64,000 bases of DNA from Mycolicibacterium bacteremicum (GCF_002086115.1 NZ_MVHJ01000011.1:124001-188000); one strand, 5' to 3'; positions 51,885 through 61,824 are shown, counted from the stretch's first letter. Notes: generated by a model from the sequence alone, not told the origin. Numbers and translations are program-made.

Positions 51885-52886
51885 GTGACCACAGGCCAAA
51901 GCAGCCCGGTGCAGATCGACAAGCATGAGCGGCCCCTCTCGGCGCCGCTGAGGCTTTCATTCGACTACACCCGTTCAGTCGGACCGCTCCTGTCTCAGTT
52001 CTTCACCGCGCTCCGCGAGCGACGCATCGTCGGCGTACGCGGATCCGATGGTCGGGTCCTTGTCCCACCCGCTGAGTATGACCCCGTCACCTACGCGGCA
52101 TTGACCGAGGTCGTACCCGTCAGCGCGGTGGGCACGGTGCAGTCCTGGACGTGGCAGTCCACCCCGCTGGAGGGCCAACCCCTGGACAAGCCGTTCGCCT
52201 GGGCGCTGATCCTGCTGGACGGCGCCGACACCCCGTTGCTGCACGCGGTCAGAGCGGATGAGGGCGGCATCAAGACCGGTGACCGGGTGCGTGTGCACTG
52301 GGTCGACGAGCCCGTCGGTGCCATCACCGATATCGCCTATTTCGTCCCGGGCGAGGACTCCGAGCCGGAGGGACAGCCCGACGATCGCGAGCCCGTCACC
52401 GTGCAGGTGACGCCGAGCTTCATCGAGATCCAGCACACCGCCTCGCTGCCGGAGACGACGTTCCTCAAGGCGCTGCAGGAGGGCAAGCTGCTGGGCGGGC
52501 GCACCAAGAACGGTCGCGACGGCCGGCCGGGCAAGGTGTACTTCCCGCCCAAGGAGGCCGACCCGGCCACCGGGCTGGAACTCGACGAGTTCATCGAGCT
52601 CGTCGACAAGGGCACCGTCACGACCTTCGCGGTGATCAACATCCCGTTCCCCGGTCAGCGGATCAAGCCGCCCTATGTCGCGGCCTATGTACTGCTCGAC
52701 GGTGCCGACATCCCGTTCCTGCATCTGGTCACCGAGATCGACCCCGCCGACGTGCGGATGGGGATGCGCGTGCAGGCCGTGTGGAAGCCACGCGAGGAGT
52801 GGGGCCTGGGGATCGACAACATCGACTACTTCAAACCCACCGGTGAACCCGACGCCGAATACGACTCCTACAAGCACCATCTGTAA
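51885..52886 (+). CDS. Tandem DUF35/OB-fold protein, probable Ltp partner (Rv3521-like)
   Basis: 333 aa from the GTG at 51885. Two similar halves: RRIVGVRGSDGRVLVPP with AVGTVQSWTW (residues ~40-150), and LLGGRTKNGRDG, GKVYFPP with GTVTTFAVINIPFPG (~180-320). Each is a DUF35 OB-fold module. No cysteine occurs anywhere, so the usual DUF35 zinc ribbon is lost. DUF35 proteins assemble with Ltp thiolase-like aldolases (ChsH2-Ltp2); ltp4 and ltp3 follow, so this protein probably nucleates an aldolase complex. Confidence 0.82.
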   Translation: MTTGQSSPVQIDKHERPLSAPLRLSFDYTRSVGPLLSQFFTALRERRIVGVRGSDGRVLVPPAEYDPVTYAALTEVVPVSAVGTVQSWTWQSTPLEGQPLDKPFAWALILLDGADTPLLHAVRADEGGIKTGDRVRVHWVDEPVGAITDIAYFVPGEDSEPEGQPDDREPVTVQVTPSFIEIQHTASLPETTFLKALQEGKLLGGRTKNGRDGRPGKVYFPPKEADPATGLELDEFIELVDKGTVTTFAVINIPFPGQRIKPPYVAAYVLLDGADIPFLHLVTEIDPADVRMGMRVQAVWKPREEWGLGIDNIDYFKPTGEPDAEYDSYKHHL

Positions 52887-52900
52887 AGGGCCCGCCTGAC

Positions 52901-53956
52901 ATGACAGACATCGCAGTGGTGGGCTTCGCACACGCGCCCCACGTCCGCCGCACCGACGGCACCACCAACGGCGTCGAGATGCTGATGCCGTGCTTCCACC
53001 AGCTCTACTCCGAGCTCGGTCTCAAGCAGACCGATATCGGCTTCTGGTGCTCGGGTTCCTCGGATTATCTTGCCGGCCGGGCATTCTCGTTCATCTCCGC
53101 GATCGACTCGATCGGCGCCATCCCGCCGATCAACGAATCGCACGTCGAGATGGATGCGGCGTGGGCGCTGTACGAGGCCTACATCAAACTGCTCACCGGA
53201 CAGGTCGAGACGGCACTGGTGTACGGCTTCGGCAAGTCCTCGGCGGGCACCCTGCGCCGGGTGCTGGCGCTGCAGACCGACCCGTACACCGTGGCTCCGC
53301 TGTGGCCGGACTCGGTGTCGATGGCCGGCCTGCAGGCCCGCGCCGGCCTGGACGCCGGGAAGTGGTCCGAGGAGCAGATGGCCCAGGTGGCGTTGGATTC
53401 CTTTGCCGCGGGCGGCCGCACCGACCGGCACGAGGTCACCGGCAGCGTGGCCGACCTGCTGGCACAGCCTTACTTCGCCGATCCGCTGCGCCGCCACGAC
53501 ATCGCCCCGATCACCGACGGTGCATCGGCGATCGTGCTCGCCGCCGGCGACAAGGCCCGCGAACTACGCGAGAACCCGGCCTGGATCACCGGTATCGAGC
53601 ACCGCATCGAGACCCCGGTGCTGGGCGCCCGCGATCTGACCACGTCACCGTCCACGGCGGCCTCGGCGAAGGCGGCCACCGGAGGCGACACCGCGTCCAT
53701 CGACATCGCCGAGATCTACGCGCCGTTCACCCATCAGCAGCTGATCCTGACCGAGGCGATCGGTCTCGGCTCGAACACGAGGGTCAACCCGTCCGGCGGC
53801 ACGCTGGCGGCCAACCCGATGTTCTCGGCGGGTCTGGAGCGCATCGGCTTTGCCGCCCAACACATCTTCGACGGTTCTGCTCAGCGCGTGCTGGCGCACG
53901 CCACCAGCGGCCCTGCGCTGCAACAGAATCTGGTCGCCGTCCTGGAAGGGAAATAG
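52901..53956 (+). CDS. ltp4: Thiolase-like lipid-transfer protein Ltp4, probable steroid acyl-CoA aldolase
   Basis: 351 aa. Thiolase fold of the SCP-x type: VAVVGFAHAPHVRR-like start, HVEMDAAWALYEAY where thiolases have the nucleophilic Cys loop, ITDGASAIVLA and NPSGGTLAANP. The Cys nucleophile of true thiolases is missing. In Rhodococcus, ltp3 and ltp4 are required for side-chain degradation of C24-branched sterols, consistent with aldol cleavage. It follows the double DUF35 protein by 14 bases and precedes ltp3 by 2. Confidence 0.87.
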   Translation: MTDIAVVGFAHAPHVRRTDGTTNGVEMLMPCFHQLYSELGLKQTDIGFWCSGSSDYLAGRAFSFISAIDSIGAIPPINESHVEMDAAWALYEAYIKLLTGQVETALVYGFGKSSAGTLRRVLALQTDPYTVAPLWPDSVSMAGLQARAGLDAGKWSEEQMAQVALDSFAAGGRTDRHEVTGSVADLLAQPYFADPLRRHDIAPITDGASAIVLAAGDKARELRENPAWITGIEHRIETPVLGARDLTTSPSTAASAKAATGGDTASIDIAEIYAPFTHQQLILTEAIGLGSNTRVNPSGGTLAANPMFSAGLERIGFAAQHIFDGSAQRVLAHATSGPALQQNLVAVLEGK

Positions 53957-53958
53957 TC

Positions 53959-55130
<1,172 letters not shown>

Positions 55131-55134
<4 letters not shown>

Positions 55135-55532
55135 CGGCACCTGTCTCCGAGGCGGGTCGACGGTCGCGGGAGGCGGCCGTCGCCCGCGACAAGGACGCCT
55201 GGCTGGCGCTGTTCGCCGACGACGCCATCGTCGAGGATCCGATCGGCCCGTCGCATTTCGACCCGGACGGCACCGGCCACCGCGGCAAAGAAGCGATTGC
55301 GGCGTTCTTCGACAAGGCGATCGCGCCGAGCCAACTGGAGTTCCACTTCGAGAAGACCTATGTGTGCGGTGACGAGGAGGCCAATGTCGGCCACATCGTG
55401 ATCGTCGCCGGCGGCTACCGGGTGGTGGCCGAGGGCGTGTTCACCTACCGGGTGGACGCCGAGGGCAAGATTGCTGCGCTGCGCGCGTACTGGGAACTGG
55501 ACAAGGCCGCGGCGAGCGCACAACCGGCGTGA
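55131..55532 (+). CDS. NTF2/SnoaL-like small protein coupled to ltp3
   Basis: 133 aa from the GTG at 55131, overlapping the ltp3 stop (GTGA). Alpha+beta cone fold of the NTF2 superfamily: LFADDAIVEDPIGPSHFDP, HRGKEAIAAFFDKAI, AEGVFTYRVDAEGKI. Members include ketosteroid isomerase, limonene-epoxide hydrolase and scytalone dehydratase; the acid/base pocket here is Asp-rich. Being co-translated with ltp3 suggests a step next to aldol cleavage, such as isomerisation or hydration. The activity is unknown. Confidence 0.75.
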
Positions 55533-55586
55533 GGCGGCCTATCGCGTAGGCTGGGAAGCGATTTCGTCGTCTACCGTCTTGAATTG

Positions 55587-56204
55587 ATGTTGTCCCGATC
55601 ACATTGTGCCACTGTTGCCGCCCTGCTCGCCGTCGGCCTCTCGGCCTGCGCACCCAGCCAGCCGGGTGCCCCGAGCAGTGCCGCGCCGACGCTGCCCGCC
55701 TTCACCACGACCAGCGCGACGCCCACCACCGGCGCGGCCGCCCAGCCGACCGACTACACACGGCTGCTGCTGACCGCCGCCGATCTCAGTGACACCGAGG
55801 ACACCTTCACCGAACGGCACAAGGAAGCCTCACCCGGCGGCCTGCCGGGGGCGAGCGCCTTTTTCGTCAACGCCGAGGACACCCGCGCCATCAGCTCGAC
55901 GATCCTGGTCTATGACAACCCGGATACCGCTGCGACCGCACTGAAGGAAGCGCAGGGCACGCTGGGCACCCGGGTGACCGGCACTCCCGTGCCGGCCGGC
56001 GTCGGCCCGGACAGCGTCATGGTCCGCGGCGCCGACCCGGACGAGGCCAAGGACATCACCGTGCTGATGTTCACCCAGGGTCGCGCGCTGGTGCGCCTGG
56101 AATTCCAGAGCGCCGGCGGCGACGCGACGACCGACGGATTCGTCACCACCATCGGCAAGATGCAGCAGATCGCGCTGCGGGCCGGTCTGGACGAGCAGAC
56201 CTGA
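55587..56204 (+). CDS. Lipoprotein of unknown function
   Basis: 205 aa from the ATG at 55587. Signal peptide with lipobox VGLSAC, a Ser/Pro/Thr-rich linker (residues ~25-55), then a globular domain with TDYTRLLLTAADLSD and TRAISSTILVYDNPDTAATAL. It sits 54 bases after the NTF2-like gene, roughly where Rv3524 lies in M. tuberculosis, but the sizes differ. An envelope protein possibly linked to sterol uptake by context only. Its TGA and the convergent TCA are one base apart. Confidence 0.7.
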   Translation: MLSRSHCATVAALLAVGLSACAPSQPGAPSSAAPTLPAFTTTSATPTTGAAAQPTDYTRLLLTAADLSDTEDTFTERHKEASPGGLPGASAFFVNAEDTRAISSTILVYDNPDTAATALKEAQGTLGTRVTGTPVPAGVGPDSVMVRGADPDEAKDITVLMFTQGRALVRLEFQSAGGDATTDGFVTTIGKMQQIALRAGLDEQT

Positions 56205-56205
56205 G

Positions 56206-56730
56206 TCAGAGCTCGGTCAGACCGGCCCGGTACCGCCGGGCCAGCTCCCGATAGGCCCCCGCACTCTTCTTCACCCAGTTCTCCGCCCCGGTCCCGGCCA
56301 CCGGACCACGGATCTCCGCGGGCACCCCGGCGACCAGCACGTCGTCGGGGATGCGGGTGCCCGCGACCACCAGCGCGTGGGCGGCGACCAGGCATCCGCG
56401 CCCGATGACGACGGCGTCGAGCACCGTGGCGTGGTTGGCGACCACCGAGTCGGCACCGATGTGCGCCCCGTGCACGACGCACCCGTGGGCGATGGTGGCG
56501 CCGGGTCCGATATCCACCGGTATGCCGGGCGGGGCGTGCAGAACCGATCCGTCCTGCACGTTGGCACCGCTGCGGATGACGATCGGCGCATAGTCGCCGC
56601 GCAGCACCGCGTTGAACCACACCGAGGCACCGGCCTCGACCGTGACATCGCCGATCAGACTCGCGGTCGGCGCCACGAATGAATCCGGGTCGATCCGGGG
56701 TACCCGGCCGTCGAAGGAGTAATGCGGCAT
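56206..56730 (-). CDS. Gamma-class carbonic anhydrase-like hexapeptide-repeat protein (Rv3525c-like)
   Basis: 174 aa from the ATG at 56730, equal to Rv3525c in length as I recall. Left-handed beta-helix repeats (VAPTASLIGDVTVEAGASVWFNAV onward) carry the zinc histidines in LHAPPG, HGCVVHGAHIG and NHATVLD. The family includes gamma carbonic anhydrases and acyltransferases. A reaction cannot be assigned. Divergent from kshA, sharing the KstR box at 56797. Confidence 0.85.
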   Translation of the reverse strand: MPHYSFDGRVPRIDPDSFVAPTASLIGDVTVEAGASVWFNAVLRGDYAPIVIRSGANVQDGSVLHAPPGIPVDIGPGATIAHGCVVHGAHIGADSVVANHATVLDAVVIGRGCLVAAHALVVAGTRIPDDVLVAGVPAEIRGPVAGTGAENWVKKSAGAYRELARRYRAGLTEL

Positions 56731-56796
56731 CGTCCACATATACCGTGCGGTACCCGCAGGTGACACGGTTTGCGTTGCGCAGGGGCGGGTCAAAAC

Positions 56797-56810
56797 TGTA
56801 ACGTGTTCTA
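56797..56810. promoter_or_regulatory. KstR-type box upstream of kshA
   Basis: TGTAACGTGTTCTA matches TNNAACNNGTTNNA, 30 bases before the kshA GTG and 66 from the carbonic-anhydrase-like gene. The left arm (TGTAAC) is less symmetric than other boxes here. Confidence 0.75.
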
Positions 56811-56840
56811 GTTAGAGAGACCAGATACGGGAGGCCCACC

Positions 56841-58028
56841 GTGACGACCGAGACTGCCGGCATTCGCGAGATCGACACCGGCGACCTGCCTGACCGCTAT
56901 GCGCGCGGTTGGCATTGCCTGGGACCGGTGAAGGACTACCTCGACGGCAAGCCGCACGGGGTGGAGATCTTCGGGACCATGCTGGTCGTCTTCGCCGACT
57001 CCGAGGGCAACCTGAGAGTCCTCGACGGCTACTGCCGGCACATGGGCGGCAACCTCGCCCAAGGCTCGATCAAGGGCGACACCGTGGCGTGCCCGTTCCA
57101 TGACTGGCGCTGGGGTGGCGACGGCAAGTGCAAGCTGGTGCCCTACGCCAAGCGCACCCCCCGACTGGCCCGCACCCGCGCTTGGGAGACCGACGTGCGC
57201 GGGGGGTTGCTGTTCGTCTGGAACGACCCTGAGGGCAACCCGCCGCCACCGGAGGTCCGCATCCCGGAGATCCCCGAGGCCGCCGACGACGGGTGGACCG
57301 ACTGGCGGTGGAACACGATGCTCATCGAGGGCTCCAACTGCCGCGAGATCATCGACAACGTCACCGACATGGCGCACTTCTTCTACATCCACTACGGGCT
57401 CCCGACGTACTTCAAGAACGTCTTCGAAGGACACATCGCCAGCCAGTACCTGCACAATGTCGGCCGTCCCGACGTCAACGACCTGGGCACGACCTACGGT
57501 GAGGCGCACCTGGACTCCGAGGCCTCCTACTTCGGCCCGTCGTTCATGATCAACTGGCTGCACAACAACTACGGCGGGTTCAAGGCCGAGTCGATCCTGA
57601 TCAACTGCCACTACCCGGTCAGCCAGAACAGCTTCGTGCTGCAGTGGGGTGTCATCGTCGAGAAGCCCAAGGGACTCGACGAGAAGACCACCGACAAGCT
57701 GGCCAGGGTGTTCACCGAAGGGGTGTCCAAGGGCTTCCTGCAGGACGTCGAGATCTGGAAGCACAAGACCCGCATCGACAATCCGCTGCTGGTCGAAGAG
57801 GACGGCGCGGTTTACCAGATGCGTCGCTGGTACCAGCAGTTCTACGTCGACGTCGCCGATGTGACCCCCGACATGACCGACCGCTTCGAGATGGAGGTCG
57901 ACACCACCATCGCCAACGAGAAGTGGCATGTCGAGGTGGAGGAAAACCTCAAGCTGCAGCAGGATGCCGCCGAACGCGACGCCGCCGAACAGGGTGAGCC
58001 GCACAAAGAGCCGGCGCAGCCGAGCTGA
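56841..58028 (+). CDS. kshA: 3-ketosteroid 9-alpha-hydroxylase oxygenase component
   Basis: 395 aa, GTG start. Rieske 2Fe-2S ligands Cys65-x-His67 (YCRHMGG) and Cys84-x2-His87 (CPFHDW). Mononuclear iron site His179, His184 and Asp302 in NVTDMAHFFYIHYG and LQDVEIW, each two residues below the numbering recalled for M. tuberculosis KshA. It hydroxylates C9 of androstadienedione and related CoA esters, opening ring B together with the reductase KshB, which is not in this window. Stop and next start overlap (TGATG). Confidence 0.95.
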   Translation: MTTETAGIREIDTGDLPDRYARGWHCLGPVKDYLDGKPHGVEIFGTMLVVFADSEGNLRVLDGYCRHMGGNLAQGSIKGDTVACPFHDWRWGGDGKCKLVPYAKRTPRLARTRAWETDVRGGLLFVWNDPEGNPPPPEVRIPEIPEAADDGWTDWRWNTMLIEGSNCREIIDNVTDMAHFFYIHYGLPTYFKNVFEGHIASQYLHNVGRPDVNDLGTTYGEAHLDSEASYFGPSFMINWLHNNYGGFKAESILINCHYPVSQNSFVLQWGVIVEKPKGLDEKTTDKLARVFTEGVSKGFLQDVEIWKHKTRIDNPLLVEEDGAVYQMRRWYQQFYVDVADVTPDMTDRFEMEVDTTIANEKWHVEVEENLKLQQDAAERDAAEQGEPHKEPAQPS

Positions 58029-58531
58029 TGACCGCCAGCGACGAGCGGACCGGGACGCCGGAGGGCGGTCGAGCTGTCGACCCCGCCGACGTCGACGGTC
58101 TGGCCCGCTCGATGCTGCTCCTGCACGGCGGACACGACGACGAGGATGACCACGATCACCCGGCTCCGCGATCGGGTGCCGGAAACTGGTCCAAGGCACC
58201 GGATTTCAGATCTGACCCCGCCCGGGCCGCAGCCGTGCACGAGGCCACCGAGCGGGACAAGCAGCGCTACCTGACCTCCGGGCTGGCCTCGGTGGACTGC
58301 CGGTTCTGCCATGCCACGGTGCAGGTGAAGAAGTTGGGCGCCGAGCACACCTCGGTGCAGTGGAACTCGACGGCGGCCAAGCGTTGCGCGGTGTTCGAGG
58401 AGATCCGGGCCGCCGGAGGTGATCCGGCCCGGGCACGATCCTGTCACCGGCTCACCGACAGCATCAAGCATGCCATCGCCGAGGGCTGTCTGGAGGAGTT
58501 CTCCAGCGCGCCCTCCCCCGGCGACGGCTGA
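58028..58531 (+). CDS. Cysteine-rich small protein coupled to kshA (Rv3527-like)
   Basis: 167 aa. The N-terminal half is acidic and His/Asp-rich (HGGHDDEDDHDHP). The C-terminal half has VDCRFCHATVQVKK plus Cys in KRCAVF, RSCHRL and EGCLEEF, five in all. No signal peptide. The TGATG overlap with kshA and the corresponding position of Rv3527 suggest a function with KshA, perhaps iron or zinc handling. No known enzyme family. Confidence 0.75.
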   Translation: MTASDERTGTPEGGRAVDPADVDGLARSMLLLHGGHDDEDDHDHPAPRSGAGNWSKAPDFRSDPARAAAVHEATERDKQRYLTSGLASVDCRFCHATVQVKKLGAEHTSVQWNSTAAKRCAVFEEIRAAGGDPARARSCHRLTDSIKHAIAEGCLEEFSSAPSPGDG

Positions 58532-58541
58532 CTTCCTTTGC

Positions 58542-58590
58542 GATTTCGGTGAGGATACGTGCGCTGTGCGCACGTATCCTCACCGAAATC
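58542..58590. terminator. Perfect 23-bp hairpin, bidirectional terminator between convergent genes
   Basis: Arms 58542-58564 and 58568-58590 are perfectly complementary over 23 bp with a 3-nt loop (TGT). It fills the gap between the Rv3527-like gene and the convergent sulfotransferase gene, whose stop codon overlaps the right arm. Symmetric use in both directions is expected. Confidence 0.75.
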
Positions 58591-59734
58591 ACAGGCCCGC
58601 GAACCGCTCCCGCACCTGCTCGTCGGTCAGCCCGTAGTCGCTCAGTGAATACGTGTGCTTGGGTGCGCGGGGGCCCTTCTTGCTTTCCTCGTGGCTCTCG
58701 GTGATGGCGTGACGCGCGTCATCGGTGAACTCGATGCCGAACGTGCGGTAGATCCCCTCGACCGCACCCACCGGATCCTTGATGAACTCGAAGTAGTCGA
58801 CATCGCAGAACTGCGCCGGGTCGTGCCTGACCCGTTCGGCATTGAACAGTTCCAGCCCACGGGACCAGGTCTCCAGGGAGTCCTCACCGATCACCTTGCC
58901 GGAGAAGCTGTTCGACCATCCCTCGGTGGTGTGCTGGGCCAGCGAGCACATCGACGCCATGATGGTCTCGGCCGGCCGGTGACACTGCACCACCAGCGCG
59001 TCCGGATAGGTGGCGAACAGCGCGTCCAAGGCGAACAGGTGGCTGGGGTTCTTGAGCACCCACCGCTTCTCCGGCTCGTTCAGCCCGATCAACTGCAGGT
59101 TCTTGCGATGCCGCTGGTAGGACTTCGTCCAGTCCTGCTGGGCCAGCCACCGTGAATAGGTGGGGATGTGCGCCAACGTCTCATACGACACCGAGTGCAG
59201 TGACTGTCGCAGCAGCTGCCAGCATTCCTCGACCTCATCGGCGGTCATGTAGTGCAGGCCGGTGTAGTCCGGGTTCTCCTCGTGCGCCTTGGTGAACTGC
59301 GCGTCGAGTTGGGCGAAGATGGGGTTCTCCGACCAGGTTTCACGTGGCGGACGCGGCTGCGGGAACTCGGCCAGCCACAGTTCCAGGCCCTGGTGCCGCG
59401 GGTCGGCGGTCAGCAGCCGGTGGATGACGGTGGTCCCGGTGCGCGGCAGGCCGGTGACGAAGATCGGCCGCTCGATGGGCACGTCGGCGTGTTGCGGGTA
59501 CTGCTTGAACGCCGCCTCGGATACCAGGCGGGCCACCAGCGCATTCCTGACGAAGAAGCGTTGCATCTTGCTGCCGAACTCGGTTAAGTCGGCATCGCGC
59601 TGGTAGGCGTCCAGCAATACTGCCAGCGCCTCTTTGTAGTTGTCGCTGTCATCGCCGAAATCGTCCAGTCCGCAGGCCTTCACGGCCGACGCGTGCAGGT
59701 CGTCGACGGTGCCGACGTTCGTGCGCGGTCTCAT
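58589..59734 (-). CDS. Sulfotransferase-family protein (Rv3529c-like)
   Basis: 381 aa from the ATG at 59734. PAPS-binding 5' phosphosulfate loop in FVTGLPRTGTTVIHRLL (~residue 97), a 3' phosphate region in VVQCHRPAETIMASM, and WVLKNPSHLFALD. Acts on an unknown acceptor; in mycobacteria related enzymes sulfate lipids or sterols. Third gene of the Rv3531c-Rv3530c-Rv3529c strand under the KstR box at 61781, so a sterol-linked substrate is plausible. Confidence 0.83.
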   Translation of the reverse strand: MRPRTNVGTVDDLHASAVKACGLDDFGDDSDNYKEALAVLLDAYQRDADLTEFGSKMQRFFVRNALVARLVSEAAFKQYPQHADVPIERPIFVTGLPRTGTTVIHRLLTADPRHQGLELWLAEFPQPRPPRETWSENPIFAQLDAQFTKAHEENPDYTGLHYMTADEVEECWQLLRQSLHSVSYETLAHIPTYSRWLAQQDWTKSYQRHRKNLQLIGLNEPEKRWVLKNPSHLFALDALFATYPDALVVQCHRPAETIMASMCSLAQHTTEGWSNSFSGKVIGEDSLETWSRGLELFNAERVRHDPAQFCDVDYFEFIKDPVGAVEGIYRTFGIEFTDDARHAITESHEESKKGPRAPKHTYSLSDYGLTDEQVRERFAGL

Positions 59735-59807
59735 GGCTCGACTCCCACTCGCTCCGGTCCTCGCTCGTACCTCACTGCGATCCTCACTCGCGCTCGTCCT
59801 CGCGCCA
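59735..59807. repeat. Short GAG-rich imperfect tandem repeats between the SDR and sulfotransferase genes
   Basis: On the minus strand the 73-base gap consists of imperfect copies of GCGAGGA / GAGCGAGTG-type units (for example GCGAGGACGAGCG, GAGTGAGGA and GAGCGAGGACCGGAGCG). It resembles short purine-rich repeats seen in mycobacterial intergenic DNA. No gene or clear hairpin is seen. Confidence 0.5.
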
Positions 59808-60590
59808 TCAGAACTTGTACTCTCCGCAGTTGACATCCAGCGTCTGCCCGGTGATACCGCTGGACAGATCGCTGGCCATGAACAGGATCGCCGAAGCCAC
59901 CTCATCCTCGGTCGGCAGCTTCTTCAGGTCGCTGTTGGCGGCGGCCGCCTTGTAGATCTCCTCGACCGTGGTGCCGTACTTGCTGGCCTGGTGCTCGAAG
60001 TACCCCTGCAGCGTGCCACCCCAGATATAGCCCGGCAGCACCGAATTCACCCGGATGCCGGACTCTCCGAGTTCGCTGGCCAGTGACTGCGACATCGCCA
60101 GCAGCGCCGACTTGGCCAGCTTGTAGGCACCCTGCTTGGGATCGGAGTGCCGCACCACCATGGAGTTGACGTTGACCACCGATCCATTGGCCTCGGCCAG
60201 CGCCGGGGTGAAGCCCTGGATCAGGCGCAGCGCGCCCAGTACGGTGAGTTCCACCGTCTCCCGGATGTGTTCGAAGCTCGTCTTCGCGAACGGCTTCATC
60301 GACGGCACCCGGAAAGCGTTGTTGATCAACACATCGACCTTGCCGAACTCAGCCAGTGAGGTCGACACCAGATTGGCCACCTGCGCCTCGTCGGTGATGT
60401 CGGTACCCACCGCGAGTGCCTTGCGTCCCAGCGCGGTCACCTGGCCGGCGACGTCATGCAACCGTTCCACGGTGCGGGCCGCCAGGACCAGGTCGGCCCC
60501 CTCCTCGGCACATCGGCGCGCCAGCGTGGTGCCCAGCGCCGGGCCCACACCGCTGATGACCACAGTCTTACCCTGCAACAGACTCGCCAT
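59808..60590 (-). CDS. Short-chain dehydrogenase (Rv3530c-like)
   Basis: 260 aa. SDR with a variant cofactor loop SGVGPALGTT, INNAF, NVNSMVVRHS and YKLAK (catalytic Tyr/Lys); the C-terminus is TGQTLDVNCGEYKF. It lies 2 bases after the Rv3531c-like stop, so they are co-transcribed. Oxidoreductase on a sterol intermediate by context. Confidence 0.85.
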   Translation of the reverse strand: MASLLQGKTVVISGVGPALGTTLARRCAEEGADLVLAARTVERLHDVAGQVTALGRKALAVGTDITDEAQVANLVSTSLAEFGKVDVLINNAFRVPSMKPFAKTSFEHIRETVELTVLGALRLIQGFTPALAEANGSVVNVNSMVVRHSDPKQGAYKLAKSALLAMSQSLASELGESGIRVNSVLPGYIWGGTLQGYFEHQASKYGTTVEEIYKAAAANSDLKKLPTEDEVASAILFMASDLSSGITGQTLDVNCGEYKF

Positions 60591-60592
60591 AA

Positions 60593-61720
60593 TCAGCCCA
60601 CCATCCTTTCGCCGATCAGTCTCTGGCGCAGCGCGATCCGCGCCCGCCAGTCGTCATCCGAGATCTTGTTCGATTCGTGGTAGGGCAACGCCGCCGGCAC
60701 CGCGTCCAGGTCGACGATCTCCATCGTCGGGCCGTCGGCCTCGGTGAGTTCCCGCGAGACCCGCTGCCAGCGGAACTGCAGGTACCCCTTGCCGTGGCCG
60801 AGCGTCTCGCACCAGTTCGTCACACCCGGATTGCCCTCGGAGACCACGATGCGGATCTTGCCGTCCGGATCGGCCTGTGCCTGAGTGCCGTTCAGCGAGG
60901 TCTGGTGATTGATGTAATCCAGCGAGATGTACCACAGGCTGCCCAGCTGGAACCCGAGGTACGGCGCGTCGGTCACCGGAAGGGTGATGACGATTGCCTG
61001 CTCTGGGGTGATGTCGTAATGACCGACCGAGGAGTACTGGGTGGCCAGGCCGCCCGGAGTGAGCCGCGGCGCGGTCAGTGTGTTCACCGGCAGGTTGTCG
61101 TAGAACCACTTCGGGAACTGCAGCCACGTCTTAACCCGTTGCACGAGTTGCTTTCCGGCGACCGAGTAGCGCTTCTCGATGAGCCCCTTGGTCAGCGGCT
61201 CCGGCGCGGTGCCCGCGGTGTCGGTGCGGGCGATGGCGAATGTGCCGCGCTGGGCGGACCAGTCATTGTAGACCTCGCGGATGACCAGCTGCGCGGGCTT
61301 GTCCGGGGTGAAGCGCCATTCGAAGGTGCCGTCGGGCGCGATATCCAGCTTGCGGTCGTCGAATGCGGTCTCACTGTCGGGCACCACCTCATCGGTGTAC
61401 TCGCCGCCGATGAGTTGGAAGCTGACGTCGGTGGTGGTGCCGCGACGGCCGGTCACGACGTATTCATGGCCCGGTTGCACGCGGGTGCCGAAATACATGG
61501 TGTCCGGGTTGTCCAGCCCCATCTTGGTGAACGGGCCGGTGCCGCTGTGCAGGAACGGGTGGTCGCGGTCGTAGTCGAAGGCCACGTGCGTGCACGCCGC
61601 GATGCACCCGGCCAGGTACTGCAGGCCTTCGAGCAGGTCGGCTTCGGACTCGATGAACGGGGCTTCGGCGACGAGGCGCTCGGCCTCGGCGATGGCATCG
61701 GCCAACGGCTGGGCATACAT
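60593..61720 (-). CDS. Conserved protein resembling DUF1214 (Rv3531c-like)
   Basis: 375 aa from the ATG at 61720; the GTG at 61732 is possible. Helical N-terminal part with AGCIAACTHVAFDYDRDHP, then beta-rich domains including GTFEWRFTP and TLPVTDAPYLGFQLGSLWYISLDY, which recalls the DUF1214 fold. Length equals that recalled for Rv3531c. First gene of the strand, with a KstR box 60 bases upstream. Function unknown; strict association with sterol genes is the main clue. Confidence 0.78.
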   Translation of the reverse strand: MYAQPLADAIAEAERLVAEAPFIESEADLLEGLQYLAGCIAACTHVAFDYDRDHPFLHSGTGPFTKMGLDNPDTMYFGTRVQPGHEYVVTGRRGTTTDVSFQLIGGEYTDEVVPDSETAFDDRKLDIAPDGTFEWRFTPDKPAQLVIREVYNDWSAQRGTFAIARTDTAGTAPEPLTKGLIEKRYSVAGKQLVQRVKTWLQFPKWFYDNLPVNTLTAPRLTPGGLATQYSSVGHYDITPEQAIVITLPVTDAPYLGFQLGSLWYISLDYINHQTSLNGTQAQADPDGKIRIVVSEGNPGVTNWCETLGHGKGYLQFRWQRVSRELTEADGPTMEIVDLDAVPAALPYHESNKISDDDWRARIALRQRLIGERMVG

Positions 61721-61739
61721 CCGGCGGATCACCTTTCGT

Positions 61740-61751
61740 TCCAATATTGGA
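61740..61751. promoter_or_regulatory. 12-bp palindrome TCCAATATTGGA upstream of the Rv3531c-like gene
   Basis: Perfect 12-bp palindrome, AT-rich, just upstream of the likely ribosome site of the 61720 start and 30 bp from the KstR box. A candidate operator for the divergent IclR protein. No experimental basis. Confidence 0.4.
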
Positions 61752-61780
61752 CCGTCGTGGTAGAGTTTCCGACCTGAGAC

Positions 61781-61794
61781 TAGAACGCGTTCTA
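61781..61794. promoter_or_regulatory. KstR-type box between the Rv3531c-like and IclR genes
   Basis: TAGAACGCGTTCTA, perfectly symmetric and extending to an 18-bp palindrome (61779-61796). It lies 60 bases upstream of the Rv3531c-like gene and 30 bases before the iclR-like start. Confidence 0.82.
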
Positions 61795-61824
61795 GTGGGG
61801 CGTCAACGGGTGGTCGTAGGTCAT

